Of a stretch of 64,000 nt of DNA, positions 52,148 through 62,112 are shown piece after piece. The notes under the pieces were generated by a model that was not told the DNA's origin, did no database searches, and was given only the letters and a program-made list of their open reading frames with translations. Location of the stretch: contig NZ_JBAMDA010000001.1 of the NCBI RefSeq assembly GCF_036964665.1, positions 2,766,001 through 2,830,000 of the forward strand. The letters run 5' to 3'. Position 1 is the stretch's first letter, and each line of letters starts with the position of its first letter. This DNA is from Nitrobacter sp. NHB1 (GTDB taxonomy: Bacteria; Pseudomonadota; Alphaproteobacteria; Rhizobiales; Xanthobacteraceae). The position numbers and the translations under genes are program-made.

Positions 52148-52891
52148 ATGAGTTCAGCTCAACAAGCAACCGCCAAACCTGCGGAACGTGGCATCGAGCT
52201 TCTCGATCGCATCGATTATCGTTTGGTGGAAACTCCGGCGGATAAGGATACCATCTACCGTCTTCGATATCGCGCCTACCTGAATGAAGGCGCGATCGAG
52301 CCCAACCGCGACCACAAAATCACCGATCGTTACGACGATATGCCGAACGCGTGGATTTTCGGTGCCTACCTGGATGGTGCGCTCGCCAGTTCTATCCGTC
52401 TCAGCATTTCATCGCCGGAACATCCTCTCTGCCCGTCGGTGGACGCGTTCCGCGACTATCTTCAGCCGGAGGTGGATCGAGGCAAGGTTATGGTCGATCC
52501 TACCCGCTTTGTCGCAGATCCCGAATTCGCGGGGCGATTTCCGGAGTTGCCGTATCTCACGCTCCGGCTCTGCTTCGTAGCCTGCAATTTCTTCAATGCC
52601 GATCTCGGCCTCGCCATCGTGCGCGCCGAGCACCGGTCATTCTATACGCGCCTGTTCAACCATCAGCCGTTGAGCCCGCCGCGCCTGTGCCTGGGGCTGA
52701 CCAAGCCTTTATGCCTGATGGCGGTCGATTTTCCGGCGTCGCGCGAAAAGGTCTTCGCCCGCTATCCTTATCTGCGTTCGAGCTATTTCGAACGGCGGAT
52801 GTTGTTCGAACGCAGGGCTGGAGCCGCGGCGTCCGCGCTGACCGGTTCTGCGTTTCCGTTTGCGCGGGCCTCGATTGTCCCGAGGGCTTGA
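52148..52891 (+). CDS. FeeM-like N-acyl amino acid synthase / autoinducer-synthase-fold protein
   Basis: A 247-residue GNAT-fold protein. The start of the domain, VETPADKDTIYRLRYRAYLN, then EGAIEPNRDHKITDRYDD, matches the FeeM family, whose studied member makes N-acyl-tyrosine from acyl-ACP, and is related in fold to LuxI-type acyl-homoserine-lactone synthases. Further support is the charged core KVMVDPTRFVADPEFAGRFP and LRLCFVACNFFNADLGLAIV. No receptor gene (LuxR-type) is near, so a signalling role is not proven; a lipid product is equally possible. It sits between a c-di-GMP enzyme and pal. Confidence 0.7.
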   Translation: MSSAQQATAKPAERGIELLDRIDYRLVETPADKDTIYRLRYRAYLNEGAIEPNRDHKITDRYDDMPNAWIFGAYLDGALASSIRLSISSPEHPLCPSVDAFRDYLQPEVDRGKVMVDPTRFVADPEFAGRFPELPYLTLRLCFVACNFFNADLGLAIVRAEHRSFYTRLFNHQPLSPPRLCLGLTKPLCLMAVDFPASREKVFARYPYLRSSYFERRMLFERRAGAAASALTGSAFPFARASIVPRA

Positions 52892-53171
52892 TTCGGTGCC
52901 GGTGCGTCGGCACCGAAGATCCGGGGCCGCCCGCTCTTTCCAGTGCGAATGACCTGATATTGCCGGCTCCGAATTCGCAGCGCTGGAAAACCGGCTGTCG
53001 GTTCACCCTCGCGCCACATTTGCAACTCATTAACCATCGCGGGCGCTTCTTCCGAAAACGTGGCATTTGATGCAGTCAGGCAACGTCTCATCAAGGTTGA
53101 CGGAACGTTCGCTTAACCATCACGCTGTAGAGCGGATAACAGTGGAAAAACGTGAGCGTGGAGGCTCCGGA

Positions 53172-53666
53172 ATGTTACATCAGAAGCGATTCATCCGGGG
53201 AATGAAGCTGGCTGCCGTGCTCGCGGTGGCGCTGTCGATGGGCGCCTGCGCCAACAAGAATCCTTTGAACGGTGGCGGCGGGATGGCCAATGCGGCGACC
53301 CCGGGCAGCCAGCAGGATTTCGTGGTCAACGTCGGCGACCGCGTCTTCTTCGATAGCGACCAGACCAATCTGTCGCCGCAGGCGATCACGACCCTGGAGA
53401 AGCAGGTGCGCTGGCTGCAAACCTACAATCGCTATTCCTTCACCATCGAAGGCCATGCCGACGAGCGCGGAACCCGCGAGTACAACATCGCGCTCGGCGC
53501 CCGCCGCGCGCAGACGGTTCGTTCTTTCCTGGCGTCGCGCGGCATCGACCCGAGGCGGATGCGGACCATTTCCTACGGCAAGGAGCGCCCGGTCGCAGTC
53601 TGCAACGACATCTCCTGCTGGTCTCAGAATCGCCGTGCCGTCACGGTGTTGAACGCCAGTTCCTGA
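53172..53666 (+). CDS. pal: Pal, peptidoglycan-associated lipoprotein
   Basis: A 164-residue outer-membrane lipoprotein that binds peptidoglycan and TolB. Lipobox LSMGAC with Cys26; OmpA-like domain (about 55-164) with VFFDSDQTNLSPQA, TIEGHADERGTREYN and LGARRAQTVRSFL. ATG 53172 has GGAGG 9-13 bases upstream; a shorter start at 53202 is possible. The 280 bases upstream (52892-53171) contain TTGACG at about 53097 and no gene, so pal probably has its own promoter here. A strong terminator follows. Confidence 0.95.
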   Translation: MLHQKRFIRGMKLAAVLAVALSMGACANKNPLNGGGGMANAATPGSQQDFVVNVGDRVFFDSDQTNLSPQAITTLEKQVRWLQTYNRYSFTIEGHADERGTREYNIALGARRAQTVRSFLASRGIDPRRMRTISYGKERPVAVCNDISCWSQNRRAVTVLNASS

Positions 53667-53689
53667 AGCGTCCGCATTTTCGGTTACAG

Positions 53690-53713
53690 CCGGCGCCTTC
53701 GGGCGCCGGTTTT
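53690..53713 (+). terminator. Rho-independent terminator after pal
   Basis: CCGGCGCC-TTCG-GGCGCCGG is a perfect 8-bp stem with a TTCG tetraloop, followed by TTTTGTTTT. It sets off pal from cpoB. Confidence 0.92.
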
Positions 53714-53920
53714 GTTTTGGACCGGAACCGTCCAACGCGAACAAGGGCCCATCCTCGGGTCAAGCCCGAGGACATGCTTCGCCCGAATATAAGAACGAGA
53801 CTGGCCAAGAAGATCATCGTAAAGTGACTGGTGGTGTTGGACCAAGTCACATTTTCGGCGTACTCAGGTTTTCAATGGGTGCGCTTTCGATGTGATGTTC
53901 ATTTCAATCGTCAGGCCAAA

Positions 53921-54883
53921 ATGTCATCCACAGCCCCGATGCTTGCGCGCGCAGCGGCCGTTGCCGCGACGCTTGTTCTGTCATCACACGCCTTCGCGCA
54001 ATCCGACTTCGGCACCGACCCTGAAATCCGCGTTCAGCAACTGGAAGAGCAGCTGCGAACGCTGACCGGACAGAACGAGGAACTGCAGCACCGGAATCGG
54101 ATGCTCGAACAACAGTTGCAGCAGTTGCAGCCGGGAGCGGCGCCGCCCGCCGTCGCGGCCGCTTCGCCGGTGCAACCGGCCCCGGGTTACGGTCAGCCGG
54201 CCTACGATCAGCGGGGAGGCCAGGCGCCCCTCGTGCAGGAACAGGCTGTAACCGTGCCTGCGCAAGGTCATCGCGGCGATGCCTTCGATCCCAGCCAGAA
54301 TCCCAACGCACCGGGTGCCCCGCGCGCGCTGGGCGGTGGACAGATGCCGGTTCCGACGGAAGCCGCGGGTTCGCCCGGCGGCCGAGAAGCCGGCGCACCG
54401 CTCGATCTCGCCAATACCAGTCCACGCCGTCCCGAGGGCTATCCGGTGCCCGACAACGCTCCGCCCAATACCGGCGGCCTGACGACGCTGCCGCCATCGG
54501 CGACGCCGCGCGACGAATTCGATCTGGGCATCGGCTACATGGAGCGCAAGGACTATGCGCTTGCCGAGGAAACCATGCGCAATTTTACCCAGAAATACCC
54601 GTCCGATGCGCTGACGGGCGATGCGCAGTACTGGCTCGGCGAAAGCCTGTTTCAGCGCCAGAAATATCGCGAGGCGGCTGAAGCTTTCCTCGGCGTCACC
54701 ACGAAATTCGACACCTCGGCGAAGGCGTCCGATGCCTTGCTGCGGCTTGGACAATCGCTGGCCGCGCTGAAGGAAAAGGAAGCCGCCTGCGCCGCGCTCG
54801 GCGAGGTCACGCGCAAATATCCCCGCGCTTCGGCGGGCGTGAAGCAGGCCGTGGACCGCGAGCAGAAGCGGATAAAGTGCTGA
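53921..54883 (+). CDS. cpoB: CpoB/YbgF, Tol-Pal associated TPR protein
   Basis: A 320-residue periplasmic protein that in E. coli coordinates Tol energy with peptidoglycan synthesis at the septum. Signal peptide 1-27 (SSHAFAQ), a coiled coil at about 36-70 (VQQLEEQLRTLTGQNEELQH then RNRMLEQQLQQLQ), a Pro/Gly/Gln-rich linker of about 130 residues, then three TPRs (about 203-310: DEFDLGIGYMERKDYALAEE, TGDAQYWLGESLFQRQKYRE, AKASDALLRLGQSLAALKEK). ATG 53921 fits the signal peptide; the longer frame from 53831 has none. The 207-base gap after pal holds a relic of repeat family D (53752-53775). Confidence 0.9.
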   Translation: MSSTAPMLARAAAVAATLVLSSHAFAQSDFGTDPEIRVQQLEEQLRTLTGQNEELQHRNRMLEQQLQQLQPGAAPPAVAAASPVQPAPGYGQPAYDQRGGQAPLVQEQAVTVPAQGHRGDAFDPSQNPNAPGAPRALGGGQMPVPTEAAGSPGGREAGAPLDLANTSPRRPEGYPVPDNAPPNTGGLTTLPPSATPRDEFDLGIGYMERKDYALAEETMRNFTQKYPSDALTGDAQYWLGESLFQRQKYREAAEAFLGVTTKFDTSAKASDALLRLGQSLAALKEKEAACAALGEVTRKYPRASAGVKQAVDREQKRIKC

Positions 54884-54942
54884 GGAATTGACGCCGGAGA
54901 CGCTTACATCCGCATTCTGCCGGTGTAGGCTTTGCCGATGCG

Positions 54943-55162
54943 CCTAGAGCCTTTCCGCTTCTGATAGAATTCAGAAGCGGGGCTCTATGGTTTTGATTTG
55001 ACGCGTTTTTTTTCACGCGAACCGGTATCCACTTCGCTCGAAAACGCTATAGAGCGGGATGAGGAAAAGTGTGCAGCGGTTTCCCGCCCGCATCCGCTCT
55101 GAAATATTAGAGTCGGTCACATTCATGATTTTGGATCGATTCGATCCAAAATCATCGTGATC
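54943..55162. repeat. Composite repeat: family B (copy 5) joined to family C (copy 2)
   Basis: Family B at 54943-55052 (TAGAGCCTTTCCGCTTCTGA ... CTCGAAAACGCTATAG) runs straight into family C at 55050-55162 (AGCGGGATGAGGAAAAGTGT ... CCAAAATCATCGTGATCC). It fills the cpoB-tilS gap and ends 13 bases before the tilS ATG. Confidence 0.85.
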
Positions 55163-55175
55163 CAGGCATTGCGGC

Positions 55176-56213
55176 ATGATCGAGGACGACGCCTTGCCGA
55201 TCTCGGCAACGGAAGCAAAGCGGCTGTTTGCGGACTGGAAAGCTGCCCGTGCGCTCGTCCTTGGTGTATCCGGCGGCCCCGATTCCATGGCGCTGATGTG
55301 GCTCGCGGCGCGCTGGCGGCGCGCCATGACGCGCGGCCCCGATCTCATCGCCGTCACCGTCGATCATGGCCTGCGGTGCGGCTCCGCGCGCGAGGCGCGG
55401 GACGTCAAGCGTCTCGCGACCTCGCTCGGGGTGACGCACCGCATCGTGCGCTGGAGCGGCACGAAACCGAAATCCGGGCTGCCTGCGGCGGCGCGAGACG
55501 CCCGCTACCGCCTGCTGGCGAAGACCGCCCGCGCCAATGACGCATTGCATATCCTTACGGCCCACACTCGCGACGATCAGGCCGAAACGGTTCTGATGCG
55601 GATATCGCGCGGCAGCGGCATTACCGGTCTTTCCGCGATGGCGCGCGAAACGATGCGCGATGGGTTCATCCTGGCCCGCCCGTTCCTGCATGTTCCGAAA
55701 TCGCGGCTGATCGCGACGCTCGAAAAGGCCGGTATTGCCTATGCAGAGGATCCGACCAATCGCGACATCAGCTTTACTCGTCCGCGCCTGCGCGCTCTGA
55801 TGCCGGCACTGGCGGAGGAGGGATGCGATGCCCGCAACCTGGCGCGGCTGGCATCGCGTCTGGCGCGGGCCAATACGGCGCTGGAACTCCTAGCCGATGG
55901 CGCCGAGCGTTATCTCGCGCTGCTGGGTCGCGGTGCGCAGCGTCCCGGCTTTCAAGCAAAAGCCTTTGTCGCCTTGTCCGAGGAGATCAAGGTGCGTTTG
56001 CTGCTGCGGGCGATCGATCGCGTCGGCTGCGAGGGGCCGGCCGAACTGGGCAAGATCGAGGTCTTGCTAGGGGCGCTCGACCGCGCGTTCGCAGATAACG
56101 GCGGTCCCCGCCGCCGTATTCTGCTGAGAAGGACGTTGGCGGGGGCGCTGGTGACGCTCACCTCCGAGTGGATCAGCGTCGAGCCGGCGCCGCTGCGGCG
56201 CCGAACCGGCTGA
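55176..56213 (+). CDS. tilS: tRNA(Ile)-lysidine synthetase TilS
   Basis: Adds lysine to C34 of the CAU-anticodon isoleucine tRNA so that it reads AUA. 345 residues. The PP-loop ATPase motif SGGPDSMAL is at 32-40, followed by VTVDHGLRCGSAREARDVKR and the LTAHTRDDQAETVLMRISRG block. Shorter than the E. coli enzyme because the C-terminal domain is reduced, as in other alphaproteobacteria. The ribosome region overlaps the end of the upstream repeat. ftsH is next. Confidence 0.92.
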   Translation: MIEDDALPISATEAKRLFADWKAARALVLGVSGGPDSMALMWLAARWRRAMTRGPDLIAVTVDHGLRCGSAREARDVKRLATSLGVTHRIVRWSGTKPKSGLPAAARDARYRLLAKTARANDALHILTAHTRDDQAETVLMRISRGSGITGLSAMARETMRDGFILARPFLHVPKSRLIATLEKAGIAYAEDPTNRDISFTRPRLRALMPALAEEGCDARNLARLASRLARANTALELLADGAERYLALLGRGAQRPGFQAKAFVALSEEIKVRLLLRAIDRVGCEGPAELGKIEVLLGALDRAFADNGGPRRRILLRRTLAGALVTLTSEWISVEPAPLRRRTG

Positions 56214-56602
56214 TGCGGCCGGGCGTCGCGGTGGCGTTAACCGTTGCGCAGAAAATGCCGGCGCCATGATTGAGCCGGAACGGGTTCCATCATGCGTTAT
56301 CATGCACCAGACTCTGATCCAACCCTGCCGGCCCCGCTTTCTCGAAAGGTGAGGCGGATCAAAGAGGTGATGGACAGAATAGCCCCGATCCTGACGCGTT
56401 GAGAGGCTTTATGTCAACTTGGCCTATCAATTTGGCCTATTAATTTGTCCTGGCTGAACACGATTTTAATAATAGTCTGGCGCGGTTCTCTTGGCAGAGG
56501 CAACGGCCGCGCCTAGATTGTATACGTGTCGGCCCGCCCCATCTATGTCAGTCGATGCAGGGATTATCCGGCTGCGATCCGCGCGGCCTCGAAGGAAGAT
56601 CG
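56214..56602. other. Upstream region of ftsH with 13-base tandem repeat and possible heat-shock promoter
   Basis: About 390 bases without a gene. A 13-base direct repeat occurs at 56418-56456: CTTGGCCTATCAA, TTTGGCCTATTAA, then a degenerate TTTGTCCTGGCTG. A possible sigma-32 type promoter is CTTGGC (56490-56495) with CCTAGA (56512-56517), spacer 16. AAGGA at 56592-56596 is the ftsH ribosome site. Confidence 0.45.
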
Positions 56603-58525
<1,923 letters not shown>

Positions 58526-58566
58526 TTACCGTCCCTTCGGCGGGTCATCTGACGAACTGCAAACGA

Positions 58567-58594
58567 AACAGCCTGGCGTAAGCCGGGCTGTTTT
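58567..58594 (+). terminator. Rho-independent terminator after ftsH
   Basis: AACAGCCTGGC pairs with GCCGGGCTGTT (one G-T pair) around a GTAA loop, followed by TT; the T-run is short (TTTT including the stem end). Confidence 0.75.
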
Positions 58595-58612
58595 CGCGAC
58601 TCGCACCGTGGT

Positions 58613-58842
58613 TAGAGCCTTTCCCGGTGAAGTGGAACCCGGTTCACGTGAAGAAAATGCTCTCAACGAATACCTTGCGCGTATTCTGATCGCAAAACCG
58701 ATCCACTTTTACGGAATACGCGCTAGATCACGATGATTTTGGATCGAATCGATCCGAAATCATGAACGTGATCGATTCTAATATTTTGAGAAGCGGGATG
58801 CGGGCGGAAAACCGCTGCACACTTTTCCTCATCCCGCTCTAA
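58613..58842. repeat. Composite dispersed repeat (families E and C, permuted order)
   Basis: Reading the reverse strand, family C (GAGCGGGATGAGGAAAAGTG ... GATCTAG, 58728-58842) comes first and module E (CGCGTATTCCGTAAAAGTGG ... GAGAGCATTTTCTTCACGTG) second, whereas at 12542-12772 the order is E then C. It lies between ftsH and ppdK. The last 135 bases before ppdK show no further features. Confidence 0.85.
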
Positions 58843-58977
58843 AGGCTCGAATCGGATGTGAGCGGAGTCGTGCGGAGATCTCCGGCAGCGGAAAGGAAAC
58901 GGCGCTAGCTTGCGCGGAGTCGTCAAAACGTGGTGTAAGGCGCGCACGCTTTCCTTCATGTGGAATGGTTTCATCGC

Positions 58978-61806
58978 ATGGCCAAAACCGCCTCGAAGTC
59001 CAAGAAGCCTGCAACGAAATCAAAACCATCTGCAACACCTCGGGCGAAGGCCGCAGGTTCCGGTGGCGCGCCCAAGGCCACGAATAAGGCAGCGACGAAC
59101 AAGGCGACAAAAGCGGCGGCGCCGGTGAGTGACAAGTGGGTCTATACGTTCGGGGATGGCCGGGCGGACGGTAAAGCTGCGCTGAAGGAACTGCTCGGCG
59201 GCAAGGGCGCCAATCTCGCCGAGATGGCCAATCTCGGTCTGCCGGTGCCTCCCGGCTTCACGATTCCGACCTCGGTATGCGCGTTTTTCTATGCGCATGA
59301 CAAATCCTATCCGAAGGAACTGAAGCCGCAGGTCGGAAAGGCGCTGGACCACGTCGCAAAGATTGCCGGAAAGGTATTCGGCGACGCGAAGAATCCGCTG
59401 CTCGTCTCGGTACGATCGGGCGCACGCGCGTCGATGCCCGGCATGATGGACACGGTGCTCAATCTCGGCCTCAACGACAAGACCGTCGAGGCGCTGGCCG
59501 CGATGTCCGGCGACCGGCGATTTGCCTATGACAGCTATCGCCGCTTCATCACCATGTACTCGGATGTCGTGCTCGGCTTCGCGCATCATCATTTCGAAGA
59601 CATTCTGGATACATTCAAGGACACCAAGGGCTATTCGCTCGATACCGACCTGACCGGCGACGACTGGATCGAGTTGGTGGGTAAGTACAAGACGGCCGTT
59701 GCACGCGAGACCGGCAAGGATTTTCCGCAGGATCCCCATGAGCAGTTGTGGGGCGCGATCGGCGCGGTGTTTTCGTCGTGGATGAATGCGCGGGCGGTCA
59801 CCTATCGCCGCCTGCACAACATTCCGGAATCATGGGGCACCGCCGTCACCGTGCAGGCCATGGTGTTCGGCAACCTGGGCGAGACATCGGCGACCGGCGT
59901 GGCGTTCACGCGCAATCCGTCGACCGGCGAGGGCCGGCTCTACGGTGAGTTTCTCATCAACGCCCAGGGCGAGGACGTGGTGGCGGGCATCCGCACGCCG
60001 CAGGACATCACCGAGGCGGCGCGCCAGGAGTCCGGCTCCGACAAACCGTCGATGGAAATGGCGATGCCCGAAGCCTTCAAGGAACTGACGCGCATCTACA
60101 CCCTGCTCGAAAGGCACTATCGCGACATGCAGGACATGGAGTTCACCGTCGAGGACGGCAAGCTCTGGATGCTGCAGACCCGCAGCGGCAAACGCACCGC
60201 GCGCGCCGCGCTGCGCATCGCGGTCGAACTCGCCAATGAGGGCCTGATCTCGAAGAAGGATGCGGTGGCCCGTATCGATCCGGCCTCACTCGACCAGTTG
60301 CTGCATCCGACCATCGACCCCAACGCGGCGCGCGACGTGGTTGCGACCGGCCTGCCGGCCTCGCCCGGCGCCGCGGCCGGCGAGATCGTGTTTTCCCCGG
60401 ATGAGGCGACCAAGCTGCAGGCCGACGGACGCAAGGTCATCCTGGTGCGGATAGAAACCAGCCCGGAAGACATCCACGGCATGCACGCCGCCGAGGGCAT
60501 CCTGACCACACGCGGCGGCATGACCTCGCACGCGGCGGTGGTCGCGCGCGGCATGGGCAAGCCCTGCGTCTCCGGCTGCGGCAGCATCCGCGTCGACTAT
60601 GGCCGCGGCACCATGACCGTCGGCGACCGCACCTTCAAGGTCGGCGACGTCATCACTATCGACGGCTCGCTTGGCGAGGTGCTGGCGGGGCAGATGCCGA
60701 TGATCGAGCCGGAAATGTCGGGGGAATTCGGCACGCTGATGGGTTGGGCCGATCAGGTGCGCAAGCTCGGTATCCGCGTCAACGGCGATACCCCCGCCGA
60801 CGCACGCACCGCGATCAAATTCGGCGCCGAAGGCATCGGCCTTTGCCGCACCGAGCACATGTTCTTCGAGGAAACCCGCATTCGCACCGTGCGTGAGATG
60901 ATCCTGGCCGAAGACGAGCAGGCGCGCCGCGCCGCGCTGTCGAAGCTGCTGCCGATGCAGCGCGCCGATTTCGTCGAGCTGTTCGAGATCATGAAGGGCC
61001 TGCCGGTCACAATCCGGTTGCTCGATCCGCCGCTGCACGAGTTCCTGCCGCATACGCAAGCCGAGATCGAGGAAGTCGCGCGCGCGATGAACACCGACCC
61101 GCGCAGGCTGGCCGACCGCGCCCGCAGTCTGGCCGAATTCAATCCGATGCTCGGGTTTCGCGGTTGCCGCCTCGCGGTCGTCTATCCCGAGATCGCTGAA
61201 ATGCAGGCGCGGGCGATCTTCGAGGCCGCGGTCGAGGCCGGCAAACGCACCGGAAAGGCCGTCGCCGTCGAAGTCATGGTGCCGCTGATCGCGACCAAAG
61301 CGGAATTCGATCTGATCAAGGCGCGGATCGATGCGACCGCGCAGTCGGTGATGCGCGAGACCGGCACCAAGCTGAGCTATCAGGTCGGCACCATGATCGA
61401 GTTGCCGCGCGCCTGCCTTGTGGCGGGAGAGATCGCCGAGACCGCGGAGTTCTTCTCGTTCGGCACCAACGATTTGACGCAGACCACCTTTGGCATCAGC
61501 CGCGACGACGCGTCGAGCTTCCTCGGCGCCTATATCGCCAAGGGGATTATGGAGATCGATCCGTTCATCTCGGTGGACCGCAGCGGTGTCGGCGAACTGG
61601 TAAAGATCGGCGTCGCGCGCGGCCGCAAGACCCGTCCGGACCTCAAGGTCGGCATCTGCGGCGAACACGGCGGCGATCCGGTTTCGGTGGCATTCTGTCA
61701 CGAGATCGGATTGAACTACGTGTCGTGCTCGCCGTACCGCGTGCCGATCGCGCGTCTTGCCGCCGCGCAGGCCGCGCTCCGAAAGACCGCCGCAAACCGG
61801 GCGTGA
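58978..61806 (+). CDS. ppdK: Pyruvate, phosphate dikinase with Lys/Ala-rich N-terminal extension
   Basis: Interconverts pyruvate, ATP and phosphate with PEP, AMP and pyrophosphate; a gluconeogenic/anaplerotic entry in this group. 942 residues against a usual 875-890. Residues 2-51 are a low-complexity Lys/Ala/Thr/Ser tail (KTASKSKKPATKSKPSATPR ...) before the normal start KWVYTFGDGRADGK. The nucleotide domain has SVRSGARASMPGMMDTVLNL, the swivelling His domain TTRGGMTSHAAVVARGMGKP, and the PEP domain the catalytic Cys in GICGEHGGDP. ATG 58978 is used; the frame starts at 58960 (ATG) and could add six residues. Confidence 0.94.
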   Translation: MAKTASKSKKPATKSKPSATPRAKAAGSGGAPKATNKAATNKATKAAAPVSDKWVYTFGDGRADGKAALKELLGGKGANLAEMANLGLPVPPGFTIPTSVCAFFYAHDKSYPKELKPQVGKALDHVAKIAGKVFGDAKNPLLVSVRSGARASMPGMMDTVLNLGLNDKTVEALAAMSGDRRFAYDSYRRFITMYSDVVLGFAHHHFEDILDTFKDTKGYSLDTDLTGDDWIELVGKYKTAVARETGKDFPQDPHEQLWGAIGAVFSSWMNARAVTYRRLHNIPESWGTAVTVQAMVFGNLGETSATGVAFTRNPSTGEGRLYGEFLINAQGEDVVAGIRTPQDITEAARQESGSDKPSMEMAMPEAFKELTRIYTLLERHYRDMQDMEFTVEDGKLWMLQTRSGKRTARAALRIAVELANEGLISKKDAVARIDPASLDQLLHPTIDPNAARDVVATGLPASPGAAAGEIVFSPDEATKLQADGRKVILVRIETSPEDIHGMHAAEGILTTRGGMTSHAAVVARGMGKPCVSGCGSIRVDYGRGTMTVGDRTFKVGDVITIDGSLGEVLAGQMPMIEPEMSGEFGTLMGWADQVRKLGIRVNGDTPADARTAIKFGAEGIGLCRTEHMFFEETRIRTVREMILAEDEQARRAALSKLLPMQRADFVELFEIMKGLPVTIRLLDPPLHEFLPHTQAEIEEVARAMNTDPRRLADRARSLAEFNPMLGFRGCRLAVVYPEIAEMQARAIFEAAVEAGKRTGKAVAVEVMVPLIATKAEFDLIKARIDATAQSVMRETGTKLSYQVGTMIELPRACLVAGEIAETAEFFSFGTNDLTQTTFGISRDDASSFLGAYIAKGIMEIDPFISVDRSGVGELVKIGVARGRKTRPDLKVGICGEHGGDPVSVAFCHEIGLNYVSCSPYRVPIARLAAAQAALRKTAANRA

Positions 61807-62112
61807 TCGCCTGTCTCGATTCGGGAATTTTCCGGCCGTATCGTGGATAATAACCGCGGCTTTTGTCTTCGCGCGCATGTCCGCACGCGCCGTTCACCGT
61901 CGCCGGCGTTGACCTGATCTTTACCATTCGGCCGAAGTCGTTGTTTACCAACGTTTGCGGTATCTGCGCGTGTTTCGCGATGCGCTCTTGCCTGTGGTGC
62001 GCGCGCATCGCCGGTTAACGCCCTCGCAACTTTAATTGGATATTACCGAAATCGATCGAAATGCACCAAACGTGCGGATCGATCGCGTGTGTGGCGTTGC
62101 GTGAGCGTATCG
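61807..62112. other. Intergenic region between ppdK and the SleB-type gene
   Basis: About 306 bases, no gene, no clear terminator. TTGACC at about 61913 and an AT-richer stretch (TTTAATTGGATATTACC, about 62031-62047) could form the promoter region of the downstream gene. Confidence 0.35.
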
